DNA from: Cytophagales bacterium
GTDB taxonomy: Bacteria; Bacteroidota; Bacteroidia; Cytophagales; Thermoflexibacteraceae
Assembly (NCBI GenBank): GCA_947457925.1
Contig: CANGYA010000011.1
Span: 1 to 44,068 of the forward strand
Direction of reading: 5' to 3'
Length of the DNA: 44,068 bases
Shown here: positions 1-7,701 of the stretch, piece after piece
Layout of the letters: each line of letters begins with the position of its first letter
Position numbering within the stretch: position 1 is the stretch's first letter
The notes under the pieces: generated by a model
Told to the model about the DNA's origin: nothing
Seen by the model: the letters and a program-made list of their open reading frames with translations, nothing else
Databases searched by the model: none
Translations under genes and position numbers: made by a program

Positions 1-42
1 CTTATAGTGAAACTAATTTTTTTCAAAGAAATAAGTTTGATT

Positions 43-111
43 GTCTTCAAGAAGCTCTATAAAGATGACATCTTTTAGAAAGATGTCATCTTTATAGAGC
101 TTCTTGAAGAC
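43..111. terminator. Perfect 33-bp inverted repeat with TAG loop
   Basis: Positions 43-75 are exactly reverse-complementary to 79-111, leaving a three-base loop TAG. It lies 76 bases beyond the stop codon of the minus-strand carbamoyltransferase gene, so it could form a very stable RNA hairpin and end that transcript. There is no long U tract directly after it, and 33 perfect base pairs is far longer than a normal intrinsic terminator, so a mobile palindromic element is an alternative. Confidence 0.6.
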
Positions 112-140
112 TACGTATAACAATTCATAGCACGACACTA

Positions 141-159
141 TAATCTTTTAGAAAGATTA
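141..159. terminator. Second short hairpin with the same TAG loop
   Basis: Eight-base arms (141-148 and 152-159) flank the loop TAG. The core ATCTTT-TAG-AAAGAT is shared with the much larger hairpin at 43-111. On the minus strand it follows the carbamoyltransferase stop by about 28 bases, and an A-rich stretch (165-171 on that strand) precedes it. It is a plausible first terminator of the minus-strand operon, with the large hairpin as a second one. Confidence 0.45.
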
Positions 160-187
160 CATCTTTTTTTATGAATAAACAACCTTG

Positions 188-1915
188 CTACCTCTCTATC
201 ACAATATCTTCCATGACCAACATATCCATTTTCGTTCTTAGGAAACAATCTAAGGCTTCGGAAGGTAAATTGACAATCGGCTCATTTTCATTGAAAGAAG
301 TATTTAGCAAAATAGGCACACCTGTTTTTTTGTAAAAAGCCTCTATCAAACCATAATATTTCGGTTCAACGACTTTATCTACAGTTTGCAGTCTGCCTGT
401 GCCGTCTGCATGAGTAACGGCAGGAATATCTGCCCGTTTTTCGGGACGAATCACAAAAACTTTTTCCATAAAAGGCACATCATCTACTTTTTCAAAATAA
501 ATTGCCGTAAAGTCTTTAAGAATAGACGGTGCAAATGGGCGGAAACTTTCTCTGCGTTTAATCTTTGCATTCAGTATTTCTTTGGCATCTGCCCTACGAG
601 GGTCTGCCAAAATAGAACGGTGTCCTAAGGCTCTGGGACCAAACTCTGCACGTCCTTGATACCAACCCACTACACCACTGTCTATGAGGCAGTTAGTTAC
701 TTTTTCAAACAATTCTTCTTGGTTTTTATACCGAGTATATTGAATGTTTTGGCTCAACAAATAGCTTTCAATTTCTTCGTTAGAAGATTTGTAGCCCCAA
801 TAACCATGTTGTACGGCTTGGCGGTCTGTTTTGCCCAAAATTTGGTGGTACACATACAAAGCAGCTCCCATACAAGTTCCTGCATCATGGGCAGCAGGGG
901 GAATGTATAAGTTTTTGAACGGAGTACGGCTGGTTATTTTGCCATTGGCTACGGAGTTTTGCCCTACACCACCCGCCAAACAAAGGTTTTCGCATTTCGT
1001 TTTTTCGTACAAAGCATTGAGCATAAAGAAAATAGTTTCTTCACACATTTTTTGTACCGAAGTAGCCAAATTTTTATGCTCTTGTGTCAATGGTTCATCT
1101 TTTTGGCGTGGTGTACCAAATTTTTCTACCAAATAGTCTGAATAAATAGCTCCTATTTCTGGAATACCGCCTTCCCAACTCATTTTTACGCCATTTTTAG
1201 TATGCGTAAAATATTTTTCATTCAATTCAAACAAACCGTTTTTCGTCCACTTTACTACATCTTTTAATTGCTCAAAGTAGGTAGCTTGCCCGTAAGGAGC
1301 TAAACCCATTACTTTGTATTCATCGCCATAGTGCGGAAAGCCTAAATATTGTGTAAAAGCTGTGTAAAAAATGCCTAATGAATGTGGATAGATAACAGAT
1401 TCTTCGATATGTAGCTTATTATTTTCTGCATAACCGACCATTGTAGAGGTAAAATCGCCAAAACCATCTACCGAAAATAAGGCAGCTTGCTCAAAAGGCG
1501 AAGGATAAAATGTGCTAGCTAAATGGCTACGGTGGTGTTCTACATTGTGAATCTGTGCGGTGATATCGTCAGCACTCATGCCAAAAGCCTGTGCCAATTC
1601 ATCTTGGAGAGAAGCAATTTTATTTCTGTTCTTGAATCTATCGACGATAGCCCCAAAACTTACGCCTTGTGTAGCCACATGAATAAATTTTTGGTACAAG
1701 TTTGCCTTTGGGTCTCTGGAAATTGCAATGTGAGCCACATCTTGCAAAGTAATACCAGCTTCTTTCAAACAAAATTTGATGGCTTCGGTAGGAAAACCCG
1801 CCCAATGTTTGATACGTCTGAATCTCTCCTCTTCGGTAGCTACTAATAATTCACCATTTTTATAGATACATGCAGAAGAATCTCCATGATACGCATTGAT
1901 GCCTAAAATATACAT
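188..1915 (-). CDS. Carbamoyltransferase, NodU/CmcH family
   Basis: Predicted 575-aa cytosolic enzyme that transfers a carbamoyl group from carbamoyl phosphate to a hydroxyl of a sugar or secondary metabolite. The N-terminus (MYILGINAYHGDSSA) and the HHRSHLAS and SVDGFGD motifs belong to the Kae1/TsaD-like half. The C-terminal YrdC-like half carries GRAEFGPRALGHRS and PILLNTSFNENEP, typical of this family. I chose the ATG at 1915 because the family begins MxILGI(N/S). An upstream in-frame ATG at 1993 would add 26 hydrophobic, non-homologous residues. It is the last gene of a minus-strand cluster, 90 bases after the methyltransferase gene. The neighbours suggest decoration of a cell-surface polysaccharide or exported glycan. 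The actual substrate cannot be read from sequence. Confidence 0.93.
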   Translation of the reverse strand: MYILGINAYHGDSSACIYKNGELLVATEEERFRRIKHWAGFPTEAIKFCLKEAGITLQDVAHIAISRDPKANLYQKFIHVATQGVSFGAIVDRFKNRNKIASLQDELAQAFGMSADDITAQIHNVEHHRSHLASTFYPSPFEQAALFSVDGFGDFTSTMVGYAENNKLHIEESVIYPHSLGIFYTAFTQYLGFPHYGDEYKVMGLAPYGQATYFEQLKDVVKWTKNGLFELNEKYFTHTKNGVKMSWEGGIPEIGAIYSDYLVEKFGTPRQKDEPLTQEHKNLATSVQKMCEETIFFMLNALYEKTKCENLCLAGGVGQNSVANGKITSRTPFKNLYIPPAAHDAGTCMGAALYVYHQILGKTDRQAVQHGYWGYKSSNEEIESYLLSQNIQYTRYKNQEELFEKVTNCLIDSGVVGWYQGRAEFGPRALGHRSILADPRRADAKEILNAKIKRRESFRPFAPSILKDFTAIYFEKVDDVPFMEKVFVIRPEKRADIPAVTHADGTGRLQTVDKVVEPKYYGLIEAFYKKTGVPILLNTSFNENEPIVNLPSEALDCFLRTKMDMLVMEDIVIER

Positions 1916-2005
1916 AATTTTAATAAAATAGACTACAAATGTAGAAAAGTAAAAGAACAAAGCTATAAAACTTTTGTCTTTTATAGCTACCAAAGTTGTT
2001 TTAGC

Positions 2006-3403
2006 CTACAGTCGTTTCATCAAAAAAATCCTTCGGTCATTATTTTCCATACCTACTTCCTCTACTACATTAAAAAAAGCACCAAATATTTTTTTGAAAT
2101 TTTCTAATGAATAGTCATGATATACATCTATTTTATTTTGTAACAATAGTTGTACTTTTTCATCATTTTTAGGAATAAACTCTATAATTAGAAAATTGGT
2201 ATAGGTAGCAAAAAAATGGGCTATTTGTTGCAGAGGAATGTTGTAGGTCATGCGTAAATGATGCACCAATGCTAAGGCAAGTATTGTATCTGGTTTTGGA
2301 CAACGGTCTAACCAACTACGGTACTGTTGCAAGGCAAAGCCACGCATAGGTGTAGGATTATTGAGGTCTATCACACCAACTCCTCCCTTTATGTTTTTGC
2401 CTTGCAAGCCCAAAAATAACTGTTCTATGCTGTCTTGGTCGGCATCAAAGGCGTACACAGTAGCCCCTGTGTCCCATGCTAAGCCTGAAAATACGCCTGT
2501 ATTTGCCCCCAAATCCCAGATAATTTGCGAGGAGGTCATTTGTAAAAATTGCTTGACTATTTTTTGTTTAGCCTCTCTATAATCACCAGCTACATCTTGG
2601 GCATAGTAACTCGACCACCTTGTCTGCGTTTGATAGCGAAGTCCTTGTATAGTGCTTTGCAAACTATTCGTTAAGTTTTGGATAAAATGAATAGTAAAAT
2701 TTTTATGTGTGGTAGGTGCTTTTTTTATCTTTTTTTCAGTCGATGGTTTACTCAACCAACTATGCAAAGTAAGATGTTGGAAAATACCGCCAAAAAATAG
2801 GGTTTTCCATGACAAAAACTTTGTAGCCAATTCCAAAGGAATACCGTCTGTATAAATTTGCTGTATTTTGTGAAATTCTATCGTACCGTAAGCCATTAGT
2901 GCCAATGGTGTCAAAAAATGTTGGCAATATTGGCGGTATGCCTGCCAAGCTGTGCCTTCTTGGTAGGGTTCAAAGGATAAAATATCTATGAAAACGGGTT
3001 GTAAATTATTAAACTGCACGTTGTCTGCCTTTGCGTCTTTCAGCACAAAACCTTGCGAAAGAGCCAAATTTTGTACCTCCAACGTCAGCAAGGCTGCTTT
3101 TTTGAGCATACTAAACGACCATTCAGAAGGATAACTAATGAAAGGCAAGTAGGAGGGGGCTAAAAACAGAGCAAATTGGTGTTGGGTAGCCTCTTGTAAT
3201 TCTCCAAACAAATTTTCTGTGGGCAAAACTATGCTGTGTGGCACTAAAAGCCCTTGCGAAACTAATTGCTCATAGAGTTGGCTGGCTATAAAACCTTGTA
3301 TTTTAGGCACATAGCTTGTGAATATACCTCGATACAAATGCCCTTTATAGCTAAAAACTTGCCCAGCCTCATCATTATAGGAAAGTGGCGTAATCCTTTG
3401 CAT
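2006..3403 (-). CDS. SAM-dependent methyltransferase with kinase-like N-terminal half (NoeA-like)
   Basis: The protein has 465 residues. The C-terminal part holds a class I SAM-binding motif (IIWDLGANTGVFSGLA, about residues 293-308), followed by an acidic strand end (VYAFDAD). The N-terminal half contains GFVLKDAKADNVQF and PVFIDILSFEP, which look like the catalytic-loop and metal-binding region of a kinase-like fold. The same layout is known in nodulation-type NoeA-like methyltransferases and polysaccharide-cluster methyltransferases. It starts 3 bases after the stop of the small membrane protein gene, so the two are probably translationally coupled, and it precedes the carbamoyltransferase gene. 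Methylation of a glycan or polyketide-like acceptor is inferred from context only. Whether the kinase-like half is active is unknown. Confidence 0.8.
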   Translation of the reverse strand: MQRITPLSYNDEAGQVFSYKGHLYRGIFTSYVPKIQGFIASQLYEQLVSQGLLVPHSIVLPTENLFGELQEATQHQFALFLAPSYLPFISYPSEWSFSMLKKAALLTLEVQNLALSQGFVLKDAKADNVQFNNLQPVFIDILSFEPYQEGTAWQAYRQYCQHFLTPLALMAYGTIEFHKIQQIYTDGIPLELATKFLSWKTLFFGGIFQHLTLHSWLSKPSTEKKIKKAPTTHKNFTIHFIQNLTNSLQSTIQGLRYQTQTRWSSYYAQDVAGDYREAKQKIVKQFLQMTSSQIIWDLGANTGVFSGLAWDTGATVYAFDADQDSIEQLFLGLQGKNIKGGVGVIDLNNPTPMRGFALQQYRSWLDRCPKPDTILALALVHHLRMTYNIPLQQIAHFFATYTNFLIIEFIPKNDEKVQLLLQNKIDVYHDYSLENFKKIFGAFFNVVEEVGMENNDRRIFLMKRL

Positions 3404-3406
3404 ACA

Positions 3407-3601
3407 CTATGAATTAGAATTATTGTCCTTTTTTCGAAAGAACTGCTGCAACCATAAACGAATATTTTTAAAAAATACGCCTATGCCCACAATGCCCGCC
3501 AAGATAAATTGAAGTAATAAACTGCCACTTCCGGGATCTACATACGCCCATAATTGTTGGGAGGTGAGTAGGTATAAAAACAATACTAACAATAGTTTCA
3601 T
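3407..3601 (-). CDS. Small membrane protein with VDPGSGS motif
   Basis: A 64-residue protein with an N-terminal hydrophobic segment ending LWA, which could be a signal peptide. It is followed by the sequence YVDPGSGSLLLQ, a second hydrophobic segment (about residues 30-45) and a basic tail. Short proteins with this (Y/I)DPGSGS motif recur in exopolysaccharide and carbamoyltransferase clusters, but no function is established to my knowledge. The gene sits between the sulfatase-like gene (19-base gap) and the methyltransferase gene (3-base gap), so it is a genuine member of the operon. A role as an accessory subunit of a membrane-bound modification complex is inference. Confidence 0.75.
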   Translation of the reverse strand: MKLLLVLFLYLLTSQQLWAYVDPGSGSLLLQFILAGIVGIGVFFKNIRLWLQQFFRKKDNNSNS

Positions 3602-3620
3602 AAGTACAATAGTTTGATTA

Positions 3621-5081
3621 TTAATGATTTACAATAGTATCTGGAAGATAATCTAAGGGTTGTTGTAAGGCTTTATGCAAAATTGGTCGAAATAAATTAA
3701 CGGTACTCATAGAGTCATACAATATTTCATAATTGTTGTCTGGAAATTTGAATAAAGTGGTGGTGGTGTGGCTTTCTTGCTGTTTTTTTGCTGCATCATC
3801 AAAAATTCTTGCTCCATGGTCACCTGTTATCAAAGTAATATAGGGTCTGCGTGCCGTTTTTTCTATATGTTTCGCCATGTCAAACAGTAACGTATTCACA
3901 TATTGTAACTGCTCCAAATATAATTGTTCTGTGGTGTGTTGTGCAGCCATATTGTCTTGCCACAAATTACCATTTTTGTCAAACTCAAATGGTGAATGTG
4001 GGCATAACAAATGTAAGTACACAAAACGAGGTTTAGGGCTTGGTGTAGCCACAAACTGCTTGAATGTGTCGATAGGTTTGCTAATTCTTTGTGCTTTACC
4101 TGTATTTTTGCCTTTTGTCCATATAATATTTAGTATTTTGGAAATATGACTAAATATCGTTTTATCTAACAAAAATATATTGAAATGAGAAATGATATAA
4201 TTAGATTTAAAGGGTAAAAATGGCGGATTATCTTGTATTTTAAAGAAGGATAAATTAATTGTTTCATAACCAGCCTGCCTAAGCCAAGTCATTGCTTTGT
4301 TGTATTTGATTTGGAAATAGCTGATGACCTCATCACTACGACTCTTATTGATACTTGATAAATCTGTAAGGATATATTGGCTATTTAAGAGTGTTGCAAT
4401 AGAATAAATTGTTTTGTTGTAATTGGTTTTAGCATATTTAATTTCATAATAGTTAATTTTTTTCATACTATCCAAAAACAAACTATTATCATACTGCCAA
4501 TATTTTTCTAAACTTTGCGTGCCTGTATAGGCATCTACTAGTATCAAATAAATATCTGGTGTTTGTGAGTTTATTGTTGGTAAGGAAGTTGTGGCTTGAG
4601 AAGTTATTTGGTAAGGATTATTCAAAAAATGATAAATAGCCTTAGCACTTTCTATGCCTACATACAAGATTGTTAAGAGATTAAGATAAAAATTAATAGC
4701 TAACAGTTTTTTGTTTTTACTTAGATAAAAAGCAATTACAACTAAGATTATTACAATCAATAACCAATATTTACGCCTTATTTGTAGATATGCAGGTGCA
4801 AATTCGTTGATAGCAAAGATAAGATGGGCTTCAAAAAAAGTTACGAATAAGCATAAAGTCAAGATAACAGCATAACGAATAGGTGTCAATGTATATTTTT
4901 TCAACCCTATAACAAGTACAGTTGGCAACAAAACAAAAATAGTCATGGCTACCAACAACTCCTCTGTGTCCACAGATTCGTACATTTCGTTATACCCATA
5001 TAAGACAAAAAACATACCTATTAAGGAGGTATGTAAAATAGTTTTATCTTTAAAAAATACAATAAAATTTTTTATCCACAT
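3621..5081 (-). CDS. Membrane protein of the sulfatase/phosphotransferase (alkaline phosphatase) superfamily
   Basis: The protein has 486 residues. About five hydrophobic segments fill residues 10-150. An extracytoplasmic domain follows that opens with PDIYLILVDAYTGTQSL, contains LHLLCPHSPFEF and ends with LITGDHGAR. These are the metal-binding landmarks of the alkaline phosphatase superfamily. The usual sulfatase formylglycine motif CxPSR is absent, so a phosphotransferase (LtaS- or EptA-like) or lyase-like role on surface glycans is more likely than sulfate-ester hydrolysis. It is the first gene of the decoration cluster and starts 24 bases after the signal peptidase gene ends. The domain assignment is good, but the substrate is unknown. 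Confidence 0.8.
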   Translation of the reverse strand: MWIKNFIVFFKDKTILHTSLIGMFFVLYGYNEMYESVDTEELLVAMTIFVLLPTVLVIGLKKYTLTPIRYAVILTLCLFVTFFEAHLIFAINEFAPAYLQIRRKYWLLIVIILVVIAFYLSKNKKLLAINFYLNLLTILYVGIESAKAIYHFLNNPYQITSQATTSLPTINSQTPDIYLILVDAYTGTQSLEKYWQYDNSLFLDSMKKINYYEIKYAKTNYNKTIYSIATLLNSQYILTDLSSINKSRSDEVISYFQIKYNKAMTWLRQAGYETINLSFFKIQDNPPFLPFKSNYIISHFNIFLLDKTIFSHISKILNIIWTKGKNTGKAQRISKPIDTFKQFVATPSPKPRFVYLHLLCPHSPFEFDKNGNLWQDNMAAQHTTEQLYLEQLQYVNTLLFDMAKHIEKTARRPYITLITGDHGARIFDDAAKKQQESHTTTTLFKFPDNNYEILYDSMSTVNLFRPILHKALQQPLDYLPDTIVNH

Positions 5082-5105
5082 AAAAAAACATTTATAATTT
5101 TTATT

Positions 5106-6218
5106 TTATTCTATACTTTTTCCTATTCTATCCCAACGGATACGGTCAAATAAATCTGCATTCGTATCAGGACGCAAAGACCACCATACAGAAAGAGCCT
5201 TGCCTAAAATATGATTTTCGGGTACAAATCCCCAAACTCTCGAATCGTCTGAATTGTGGCGGTTGTCGCCCAACATAAAGTAGTAATTTTGCTTAAAAGT
5301 ATATGATTGTACTAATTGATTGTTGATATAAAATTGTCCGTTTTTTACCTCTGCATTTTCATTGCCTTCGTGTCTTAACAAAACAGATTCATACAAGAGT
5401 ACATTTTTTTTGTCTAATGGAATGGTCATATTTTTGGCAGGCACTACCAAGTCGCCAAAGTTATCCATGTTCCACGCAAATTCTTTGGCATAGGGAAACA
5501 CATTATCAGAGGGATTATTTTTGGCATCTTTCATCATAATCACTTCTTTGACATTGGGCAGTTGGTTGATTTTTTTAGCAGTAGAGGCATCAGTATTCAC
5601 CACATAACCGTTGGGAGCAGAACGAATGTCTGTGATATTCAACAAGGCAAAGGCACTTTCAGCAACGGGCATATCCGATAAAATGTAGTAGCTACTTTGC
5701 AGTTTGGCGGGTTGCACCGCCAACTCGTCATTGACATACAACCTCATTTCTTTCAAAGCTATTTTATCGTTGGGTAAACCTACACACCTTTTCACAAAGG
5801 GAGTGCGTTGGTCTATAGGAAAACGGGCTTCGTCTTTGCCCGAATAATTAAATACGACTACATCATTGCGTTGCACAGAGCTAATAGCAGGGAAACGGAA
5901 GTAGGGCAATTGAATCCAATCTAAGTACGAAGGAATACCTGTTTTCCAAATAGTTTGGTGTGTTAGTGGCATTTGCAAGGGCGTAATAGGCAATCTTGCC
6001 CCATAATGTATCTTGCTGACGAGCAGAAAATCACCTGTCAATAATGTCCCTTCCATAGAAGGCGTAGGAATTGCCGAAAAAGACGCAATGCCCCACTGTA
6101 CCATAATAACAGTAACCGTAGCCAACAAAATAGCATCTATCCATTCTCTTGTGCTACTTTTTTGTGGGCGACTTGCTTGTTGTTTGGTTGTTTGATTTAC
6201 TGTTTGTCCTTCTGCCAT
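5106..6218 (-). CDS. lepB: Signal peptidase I
   Basis: Membrane-anchored serine protease (370 aa) that removes signal peptides from exported proteins. After a hydrophobic anchor (about residues 27-48) it has the catalytic serine motif PTPSMEGTL (Ser54). The catalytic lysine is in TPFVKRCVGLPND (Lys143), and the conserved C-terminal box reads YFMLGDNRHNSDDSRVWGFV. The long insertion between the lysine and the GDNR box is normal for Bacteroidota enzymes. I chose the ATG at 6218 (MAEGQT). The upstream in-frame ATG at 6305 would place the likely -7 promoter box (6247-6254) inside the coding region and add a non-conserved extension. It lies directly upstream of the glycan-decoration cluster and may be cotranscribed with it. 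Confidence 0.95.
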   Translation of the reverse strand: MAEGQTVNQTTKQQASRPQKSSTREWIDAILLATVTVIMVQWGIASFSAIPTPSMEGTLLTGDFLLVSKIHYGARLPITPLQMPLTHQTIWKTGIPSYLDWIQLPYFRFPAISSVQRNDVVVFNYSGKDEARFPIDQRTPFVKRCVGLPNDKIALKEMRLYVNDELAVQPAKLQSSYYILSDMPVAESAFALLNITDIRSAPNGYVVNTDASTAKKINQLPNVKEVIMMKDAKNNPSDNVFPYAKEFAWNMDNFGDLVVPAKNMTIPLDKKNVLLYESVLLRHEGNENAEVKNGQFYINNQLVQSYTFKQNYYFMLGDNRHNSDDSRVWGFVPENHILGKALSVWWSLRPDTNADLFDRIRWDRIGKSIE

Positions 6219-6246
6219 ATCAATACTACTTGTGCGAACTATCTGA

Positions 6247-6254
6247 CAAAAGTA
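6247..6254 (-). promoter_or_regulatory. Candidate -7 promoter box for lepB
   Basis: The minus strand reads TACTTTTG, matching the Bacteroidota -7 consensus TAnnTTTG. It ends 28 bases before the ATG at 6218, giving a short leader. No -33 TTTG lies at the usual 19-21 base spacing, so the call rests on the -7 box and its position. It supports the ATG at 6218 over that at 6305. Confidence 0.45.
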
Positions 6255-6359
6255 CAAATTTTTATGCAAAAATGTAGTTTTTGCGAAGTTTATACAGTTT
6301 TTCATTTTTAATTACCCCTGTCCTACTTGAACTCGATAGCGTAAAATTTTGTATCATTA

Positions 6360-6526
6360 GCATAATTAATGTAAGTTACTTAGTGCCTACTGTGGAACGG
6401 ACTTTAGTCCGTTTTTGAGTGTTTTCTATAAAAATTTGTTTTTATAGAAAACAAATTCCCATTTTCATTGCTAAAAACGGACTAAAGTCCGTTCTACAGG
6501 TACTATGCAACTTATGTTAATTATGC
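6360..6526. repeat. Nested palindromic repeat, copy A
   Basis: A 167-bp palindrome with three levels. The outer arms are 6360-6377 and 6509-6526 (GCATAATTAAyrTAAGTT). The middle arms each carry ACGGACTTTAGTCCGT or its complement ACGGACTAAAGTCCGT (about 6397-6412 and 6477-6492). The inner hairpin is perfect, with 14-bp arms (6421-6434 and 6439-6452) and loop TTTG. Copy B at 25095-25260 has the same organisation and nearly the same length. No ORF is inside, so it would be a non-autonomous or REP/MITE-like element. Confidence 0.8.
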
Positions 6527-6533
6527 AAAGACA

Positions 6534-6583
6534 CTAGCTTAAAATTTTCTAATTTACTCATTAATAATTGTGCCTCCGCACTT
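6534..6583 (+). repeat. Dispersed AT-rich repeat, uninterrupted copy
   Basis: This stretch, directly in front of the EamA start codon, contains TAATTTACTCATTAATAATT followed by the mini-hairpin GTGCCTCCGCAC. A close copy (first 33 bases) lies immediately upstream of the RND pump gene at 21829-21860. A third copy is split by repeat C at 11504-11662. The position before start codons suggests leader or regulatory sequence, but the function is unknown. Confidence 0.55.
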
Positions 6584-7486
6584 ATGAACCAGCGTTATTA
6601 TTTATCCGTATTTACTGCCTTTCTGATATGGGGTTTCATGCCTTTGGCGGTGCGGGCTTTGCAAGGTTACTCCGTCTATCTTATTTTGTATTTCAGGGTC
6701 ATTGTTTCTTTGTTGTTGTTGGTGGGGGCGGGGTTTACGCTACTTTCTGCCCAATGGAAAGAGGCTTTTCAGGTTTTTGCCCAACAGACTCTCCAAGAAA
6801 GACGTAGGGTCATTGGGCTGACTATTTTCAGTGGTATTTTGTTAGTGGCAAATTGGGGCATTTTTATTTATGTAGTCAATTACATAGACACCCAATCAGG
6901 GGCTTTTGCCTATACCATTTGCCCCATTATTACGGCAATATTGGGCTATGTTATCTTAGACGAAAAGTTAGCACGCCACCAATGGTTAGCTATTGGGCTG
7001 TGTGCAGTAAGCTGTAGTTTGATGGCGGGGGCTGTATTTACCAACTTCTTGTTTAGTGTCTTAATTGGCTTTTTGTATGCCTTGTATTTGGTTTTGCAAA
7101 GATTTTTGAAAGACTATGATAAAATTGTGTTGCTTACCCTGCAACTCTCCATTGCTGCCTTGTTAATCGTACCTATGTATAGTTACCTCGCACAATTTCC
7201 TACACAGCCTTTGGATAGTCGTTTCTTTTGGTTGGTGCTAATGGTAAGTTTGTTTTTTACGGTACTTCCTCTGTTCCTCAATTTGTATGCCCTCAAAGGC
7301 TTAAAATCGGCAACGGTAGGGGTTTTTATGTACCTCAATCCCCTTACAGGCTTTACATTAGCCTTTTTGTACTTCAATGAAACGGTAACAGCTAACCAAC
7401 TCATTGCTTATTTGTTAATTACGGGGGCTGTTCTGTTGTATAATGGCAGCCCTATTTACAAAATAGTAAAAAGGTCTTTTAGTTAA
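6584..7486 (+). CDS. EamA/RarD-type drug/metabolite permease
   Basis: A 300-residue inner-membrane protein with about ten hydrophobic segments arranged as two EamA (DMT superfamily) halves. The N-terminus (FTAFLIWGFMPLAVRAL, FRVIVSLLLL) resembles the RarD branch. The second half has the usual YLNPLTGFTLAFLYFNE region, in which P and E residues of the last helices are conserved. DMT transporters export metabolites or amino acids. The substrate cannot be deduced here. The gene stands alone, between palindromic repeat A and a strong hairpin terminator. Confidence 0.88.
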   Translation: MNQRYYLSVFTAFLIWGFMPLAVRALQGYSVYLILYFRVIVSLLLLVGAGFTLLSAQWKEAFQVFAQQTLQERRRVIGLTIFSGILLVANWGIFIYVVNYIDTQSGAFAYTICPIITAILGYVILDEKLARHQWLAIGLCAVSCSLMAGAVFTNFLFSVLIGFLYALYLVLQRFLKDYDKIVLLTLQLSIAALLIVPMYSYLAQFPTQPLDSRFFWLVLMVSLFFTVLPLFLNLYALKGLKSATVGVFMYLNPLTGFTLAFLYFNETVTANQLIAYLLITGAVLLYNGSPIYKIVKRSFS

Positions 7487-7505
7487 AACTTAATGTATTT
7501 TGTAC

Positions 7506-7540
7506 AACAAGGTGTCATTGAGAAAAAATGACACCTTGTT
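7506..7540 (+). terminator. Hairpin terminator after the EamA gene
   Basis: Fourteen-base perfect arms (7506-7519 and 7527-7540, AACAAGGTGTCATT) surround a seven-base loop, 20 bases downstream of the EamA stop codon. There is only a short T run after the stem, but the stem strength and location favour a terminator. Confidence 0.65.
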
Positions 7541-7701
7541 TAGCAGCTAAAGGTAGGAAATCAGAAAAAACAGTTCTAATAGTATGATTATTGTAAGTTA
7601 TTTCTAAATTTATGTTAAATTATTCTTTCATCTTACTATAAAGTCATTCAAATAGTTTTACTACCTTGTTGGCGAGCCAATATTTAACTTATTTCAACCC
7701 T

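Noticed and set aside
43-159. Start of a CRISPR array or attC-like recombination site
   Set aside because: There are only two hairpins of different length, no direct repeats with spacers and no integrase gene. The data fit a terminator or palindromic element.
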